Assembly (NCBI GenBank): GCA_944320765.1
Contig: CALUIS010000017.1
Coordinates: forward strand, 1 to 64,000
Direction: 5' to 3'
Source of the DNA: an uncultured Paraprevotella sp.
GTDB lineage: Bacteria > Bacteroidota > Bacteroidia > Bacteroidales > Bacteroidaceae
DNA: 64,000 bases
The position numbers were made by a program, and so were the translations under genes. The notes under the pieces were generated by a model that saw nothing but the letters and a program-made list of their open reading frames with translations, was not told where the DNA came from and ran no database searches. This document shows, piece by piece, positions 60,213-64,000 of this stretch. Each line of letters starts with the position of its first letter. Position 1 is the stretch's first letter.

Positions 60213-62261
60213 TCATTCCTCTTCCGTTCGTGCGGCAGGCCGTTGTTTTTCCGCTTCCGTCCGGGCCGGAGGGGTGGTCGGCGTGTCGAACAGACCGTAG
60301 GTGGTGCGCAGCACGCGGAACTCCGTGCGGCGGTTCAGGGCGTTGCAGATTTCCTGCTGGTCCTCGGGCAGTTTCAGGATGAACGCTTCCGTGAGCGTGT
60401 CGTTCTCGTGCAGGAAGGGGTAACGCTCCGTCAGCCGGCGGCGGATGACTTTGGGGCGTTTCTCCCCGTAGCCGATGGGCGTGAGGCGGTCCATGGCCAC
60501 GCCGTGGGCTATCAGGTAATTCACTACGGACTCCGCGCGGCGTTGGGACAGCCGTTCGTTGTAGGCGTCGTTGCCCCGGTAGTCGCAGTGCGAGCTGAGT
60601 TCGATGGTGATGTTCGGGTTGTCCTCCATCAGCACGACAAGGGAGTCCAGGGCCAGCGTGGACGAGTCGGTGAGTTCCGCGCTGTCGAAGGCGTAGAACA
60701 CGTTGTCCACCAGCACGGGGGCCGTGATGGAAGCCAGTTCGAACTGCAGGACGTATTCCTTGCTCACGCTGCTGGTGTCCACCCGCAGCTGCTCCTTGTG
60801 GTTCAGGAAGCCCTTGCAGGTGCCCAGGAAGACGTAGTCCACGTTCGGCTTGATTTCCTGGGTGAAGGAGCCGTCCCCCTTCACGCTCAGCTTCAGGTTC
60901 GTCCCGTCGTTGCCCACCATGTACACCAGCCCGTCGGGCAGCTCGTACCCGTCTTTCTCGTACACCCATCCTTTCACGGTGAGCAGCACTTCCGGACACT
61001 CGAAGCTCATGATGTGGTCCCAGCCGCGGGCATCCCCCCGGTTGGTGCTGAAGAAGCCCCGGTTGTGCAGCCCCTCGAAGGTCATGGCGAAGTCGTCGCC
61101 TTGCGAGTTCATGGGCCATTGCAGGTTCTCCACCGTCCACGCGCCGGTGCTGTCCTGCACGGCCTTGAACAGGTCCAGCCCCCCCATCCCGATATGTCCG
61201 TCGGACGAGAAGTAGAGTTCCCCGTTCGGGCGGAAGGAGGGGAACATCTCGTTGCCCGGCGTGTTGATGGGTTCGCCCAGGTTGTCCACGCCCCCCATGC
61301 CGTGTTCGTCCAGTTGCACGCGCCAGATGTCCAGCCCGCCCACGCCGCCCGGCATGTCGGACACGAAGTAGAGCCACTGGCCGTCGGGCGAGACGGTGGG
61401 GTGGGCGAAGGAAGAGAGCGTGTCTTTGGTGATTTCCAATAGTTTGGGCGTACTCCAGTTGGCATCCGACCGTTCTGAGGTGTAGATTTGCGCGTAGCGC
61501 GGATAGTCCGGGTCGTGCGTGCAGCGGGTGAAGTACATCGTCTTGCCGTCCGGCGAGAAGGCGCACGCCCCTTCGTCATATTCGCTGTTGATTTCCGATT
61601 CGATCCATTCCGGGGCCTGCCATTTCCCGTTCTCGTCCTTGGTGGCCACGAAGAAGTCTCCGGGCTTGATGCCCGTGATGCCGCTCAGTTCGTTGCCGGT
61701 GGCCTGCGGGCGGGTGGAGGTCAGGTAGAGCTGGTCCATGTCGTCGCCGGCCAGCATGGGGCAGTAGTCCGAGCGGCGGGCGTTGAAGAGCGGTTCTTTC
61801 TTGATGGAGTAGAGGGTGGGGTGCTTTTTCCAGATGGGGGCCAGGGTGCAGCTCTGCAGCCCGTTGCGTGCCAGCACGTCGTCCGGCTTGTATTGCAGGA
61901 ATATCTCGTAGTTCTTGGCCGCCTTCTTGTAGTCTCCGTTCTTGCGCTGCATCTCGGCCAGGTAGAAGAAGGCGGCGCTGTCGGGGTAGTTGTAGCGCAC
62001 GGCGTTCTGGTACGAGCCCATGGCGCGCGCCGTGTAGTTGATGCGGCGGTAGCAGTCGGCCGCCTTGTAGGCCCGTTCGCCGCGTTTGGCCCGGTCTTTG
62101 GGCTTGGTGCGCATGTAGGCCTTGCGGTATTCCGCCCCGGCCTCGAAATATTCGCCGATGGCATAGAACTTGTCCCCTTTCTTCACGTTGCTTTCCGCGC
62201 TACAGCCTGCCAGCCATAGCGTCACGCCTACGCACCATAGAAGAGACAGCCATTTGTTCAT
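60213..62261 (-). CDS. porE: PorE-like OmpA-family lipoprotein (TPR, beta-propeller, carboxypeptidase-regulatory-like and OmpA domains)
   Basis: 682 residues. Lipoprotein signal with lipobox LAGCSAE (Cys at about 20). TPR-like helices (about 25-150), WD40/PD40-type propeller blades (about 170-430, e.g. ACAFSPDGKTMYFTRCTHDPDY and HPTVSPDGQWLYFVSDMPGG), a carboxypeptidase-regulatory-like domain (about 440-520), and a C-terminal OmpA peptidoglycan-binding domain (YAFDSAELTDSSTLALDSLV, SQRRAESVVNYLIAHGV). This order and length match PorE, the T9SS component that tethers the outer-membrane complex to peptidoglycan. Other OmpA/PD40 lipoproteins of Bacteroidales share the layout, so the assignment is probable rather than certain. 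Confidence 0.8.
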   Translation of the reverse strand: MNKWLSLLWCVGVTLWLAGCSAESNVKKGDKFYAIGEYFEAGAEYRKAYMRTKPKDRAKRGERAYKAADCYRRINYTARAMGSYQNAVRYNYPDSAAFFYLAEMQRKNGDYKKAAKNYEIFLQYKPDDVLARNGLQSCTLAPIWKKHPTLYSIKKEPLFNARRSDYCPMLAGDDMDQLYLTSTRPQATGNELSGITGIKPGDFFVATKDENGKWQAPEWIESEINSEYDEGACAFSPDGKTMYFTRCTHDPDYPRYAQIYTSERSDANWSTPKLLEITKDTLSSFAHPTVSPDGQWLYFVSDMPGGVGGLDIWRVQLDEHGMGGVDNLGEPINTPGNEMFPSFRPNGELYFSSDGHIGMGGLDLFKAVQDSTGAWTVENLQWPMNSQGDDFAMTFEGLHNRGFFSTNRGDARGWDHIMSFECPEVLLTVKGWVYEKDGYELPDGLVYMVGNDGTNLKLSVKGDGSFTQEIKPNVDYVFLGTCKGFLNHKEQLRVDTSSVSKEYVLQFELASITAPVLVDNVFYAFDSAELTDSSTLALDSLVVLMEDNPNITIELSSHCDYRGNDAYNERLSQRRAESVVNYLIAHGVAMDRLTPIGYGEKRPKVIRRRLTERYPFLHENDTLTEAFILKLPEDQQEICNALNRRTEFRVLRTTYGLFDTPTTPPARTEAEKQRPAARTEEE

Positions 62262-62277
62262 ATTCCCGTTTGGTGTG

Positions 62278-62285
62278 CAAATATA
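62278..62285 (-). promoter_or_regulatory. -7 element of the porE-like gene
   Basis: Minus-strand TATATTTG fits TAnnTTTG, 16 bp upstream of the ATG, giving a very short leader. Confidence 0.5.
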
Positions 62286-62357
62286 ATTTTTTTATTTCAT
62301 TCGCGCTTTCTTGTGCGCGTATTTTTTGTGAATGTTTCACGGTCGGGGGGAGGATAT

Positions 62358-62390
62358 AAAAAAGATAGCCCCGCCTTTCGGGGGCGGGGC
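62358..62390 (-). terminator. Intrinsic terminator of the gene ending at 62400
   Basis: On the minus strand GCCCCGCC pairs with GGCGGGGC across a 7-nt loop, followed by TATCTTTTTT. It starts 9 bp past the stop codon. Confidence 0.88.
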
Positions 62391-62399
62391 AATCTGCTG

Positions 62400-64000
62400 T
62401 CATGGCAGGGCGACCTTTTCCTGCTTCCGGCTGCCGTCGTCGAAGACGGTCTGCCGGATGTAGATGCCCTTGCCCGGACGGCTGGCTTGTATGCCGTCCA
62501 GCGTGTAGTAGAGGGTGCGCACGGCGGTCTTGCCTGCCGCGGCTTCCGTTCCTTCGACGCTGCTGCCTTTGACGGGGACCAGCTCGAACGGGTAGGCGTT
62601 CAGGTCCTCATAGGATACGGCGTCGATGTTGCCGCTCCGGTCCACTTGCCAGCAGGTGCGGGAGGCGGTGATGGCCAGCGGCGACAACTCCTTTCCGGCG
62701 ATGCCGTAGATGCGGAAGCGTTTTGTTGCGGCTGCGCTATTCCCTCCGTCTGATGCGACGTACGCTTGGGCGGACACGGACATCATGCTGTGCCGGTTGG
62801 ACGGCCCTTCGCCTTCTATGTGCCATTGCTGCGTGGCCGGGTTGGCATCATCCTTGCTTCTAAACGCGAATGCCTCTCCATTGCCCGGGTCTGTCAGGTA
62901 AGTGTTGTCCTCAATGTGCCGGATGTAGTAGTCCCCGGTGGGGATGAGGCGGTATTCCGCATCTCTGACCAGCACGTGGAAAGTCTGTGAGGAAGAGAGT
63001 CCTAATGCCGTGTAGGTCACGGTGTAGTCTCCGGATGTCTGCAGGTCCTTGAGCTTGAGGCTCTGTGCGGTGGAGCCGTCGCTCCAGGCGTAAGTCCCGC
63101 CGGGATGGTATTCGGACGGTTCGACGGAGAGGGTCAGGCTGTCCCCCGCGTCGACGATGGCCGTCAGCGTGTCCACGTAAGTCCGGTTCTTGTAGGTGAA
63201 GTCCGGACGGATGATTTGCACGTCGAGGTGGAAGGTCACTTTCTGCCGCCGTCCGCCTTGTCCGGTGAACATGGCGGAGATGTCGCGGCTGGTGGTGACG
63301 TGGGGCAGGGTGATGGAGGTCGTGGTGGCCCCGTTCTCCCATACGTAGCTCCCCCATCCGCCCTTGGCGTAGACTTCCAGGGTCACTTCGCTGCCGTAGA
63401 GGACGTTGGCGGAGTTTGCTGCCATCCGTTCGCCGTCTATGGTGATATAGGTTTCTATTTGGGTCTCCTCGCAGTCGCCGTCCACGGCGATGGTAAACAC
63501 TTGTTCGCTCTCCACTCCGTTTTCGTTGGTATAGGTGGCTCGCCATACACCGCTGTGGTCGGCCACGACGGTAATGTCCTTGGTCGTCTCTCCGTTGTTC
63601 CATTTCCAGTTGCCCGTATCTGTGACTCCGGCAGGCAGCTGCGGCTTAAGGGTGACCACAGTTCCGGCGGGCAGCGGTTCGGTGGATTGTACCACGTAAG
63701 TGTTCCTCAGTCCTCCCAGTTCGGCCTGTTCCACGGTGATGCCGTTGTACTCCATGAGCGGGGTGAGCGGGGTCGGCACCAGGTTGGCCGGTGCGATGGA
63801 GTCTCGGGTGTTCAGCAGGACGGAATACCCCAGGTGGTCGTAGCCGCCGCTGGTGGCGCCAGCCCCGCCACCGTCAATGCCCATTTGTTGGTAGGCCCAC
63901 TCGGAGAATGGCATTGTCACGCCTTTCACGCCTTCATAGTGTCCGATGACGGTTCCCCAATAGGGGCGTATATGGGCGCCTAAGGCCGGTCCCGTCTGTA
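62400..64000 (-). CDS. Large surface protein with Ig-like domains and T9SS-type C-terminal domain (5' end outside window)
   Basis: Open to the right window edge without a stop; the GTG at 63929 is not the real start, since the upstream frame (IRPYWGTVIGHYEGVKG) reads on like protein. Visible parts: several immunoglobulin- or PKD-like modules with repeated W.NG.TT / W.DGSTAQ patterns (GNWKWNNGETTKDI, GSYVWENGATTTSI, GTYAWSDGSTAQSL), a possible ricin/lectin-like region (IRHIEDNTYLTDPGNGEAF), and a C-terminus YYTLDGIQASRPGKGIYIRQ ending KVALP, which fits a type A T9SS sorting domain. It is likely exported by T9SS and surface attached; the enzymatic domain, if any, lies upstream of the window. 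Confidence 0.75.
   Translation of the reverse strand, partial: QTGPALGAHIRPYWGTVIGHYEGVKGVTMPFSEWAYQQMGIDGGGAGATSGGYDHLGYSVLLNTRDSIAPANLVPTPLTPLMEYNGITVEQAELGGLRNTYVVQSTEPLPAGTVVTLKPQLPAGVTDTGNWKWNNGETTKDITVVADHSGVWRATYTNENGVESEQVFTIAVDGDCEETQIETYITIDGERMAANSANVLYGSEVTLEVYAKGGWGSYVWENGATTTSITLPHVTTSRDISAMFTGQGGRRQKVTFHLDVQIIRPDFTYKNRTYVDTLTAIVDAGDSLTLSVEPSEYHPGGTYAWSDGSTAQSLKLKDLQTSGDYTVTYTALGLSSSQTFHVLVRDAEYRLIPTGDYYIRHIEDNTYLTDPGNGEAFAFRSKDDANPATQQWHIEGEGPSNRHSMMSVSAQAYVASDGGNSAAATKRFRIYGIAGKELSPLAITASRTCWQVDRSGNIDAVSYEDLNAYPFELVPVKGSSVEGTEAAAGKTAVRTLYYTLDGIQASRPGKGIYIRQTVFDDGSRKQEKVALP

Overview
The window is a GC-rich piece of a Bacteroidota chromosome, most likely order Bacteroidales. 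The evidence is the gene content: type IX secretion genes porQ and a porE-like gene, DUF3822-rsmD, the parA-parB-DUF5683-mltD-rel block, rsfS-ftsH-cdsA, and an ExbB-membrane protein-ExbD-ExbD operon. Many genes also carry the Bacteroidota promoter signature (-7 TAnnTTTG, sometimes with -33 TTTG about 20 bp upstream). I cannot place genus or species from the sequence alone. It is mostly an ordinary housekeeping region with no prophage, integron, CRISPR array or restriction system.

Layout. 0-0.46 kb: truncated copy of a long dispersed repeat (family A) and a terminator. 0.46-2.6 kb: GH43 glycosidase and aroB (minus). 2.8-7.4 kb: outer-membrane beta-barrel protein and a cardiolipin synthase. 7.3-9.4 kb: minus operon of a membrane-anchored unknown, DUF3822 and rsmD. 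9.5-11.4 kb: RecD-like helicase, then a short, possibly truncated ORF abutting a palindromic repeat (family B). 11.4-14.5 kb: alaS and merR, divergent, with interlocking promoters. 14.5-20.5 kb: parA, parB, DUF5683, lytic transglycosylase and the ppGpp synthetase/hydrolase as one minus operon. 20.7-26 kb: surE-lpxB meeting rsfS-ftsH-cdsA tail to tail. 26.2-32.4 kb: two tRNA-Gln genes, an EEP-family hydrolase, a DUF349 protein, corA with an unusual leader, rsmA and a flippase-like membrane protein. 32.4-33.9 kb: pepD. 33.9-34.6 kb: a B and an A repeat side by side in a long gene-free gap. 34.8-44.9 kb: a very large alpha-2-macroglobulin-like protein, phytase-like esterase, DUF4837 lipoprotein, DUF1573 protein and MeaB GTPase. 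44.9-45.1 kb: third B repeat. 45.1-47.7 kb: porQ-cmk-ispH. 47.9-53.2 kb: TonB, polyprenyl synthase, TatD, tRNA-Ser and the ExbB/ExbD operon. 53.3-57.4 kb: Lrp regulator, a membrane protein-thyA-folA operon and an rRNA m5C methyltransferase. 57.5-59.1 kb: a phosphatase-like gene lacking its catalytic cysteine, a WG-repeat gene remnant, a 33-bp duplicated piece of the phosphatase gene and the third A repeat. 59.2-64 kb: a TonB-C domain protein, a PorE-like OmpA-family lipoprotein and the 3' part of a large probable T9SS cargo protein.

How the genes fit together. Several serve the envelope: lipid A (lpxB), phospholipids (cdsA, cardiolipin synthase), isoprenoids (ispH, polyprenyl synthase), murein turnover (mltD), TonB/ExbB/ExbD energy coupling, and T9SS (porQ, porE-like, a cargo candidate). 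The most unusual material is non-coding or degenerate: repeat family A (about 560 bp, three copies), repeat family B (about 150 bp with 27-bp terminal inverted repeats, three copies), a candidate switch with a 10-codon acidic upstream ORF in front of corA, and the remodelled locus at 57.5-59.1 kb.
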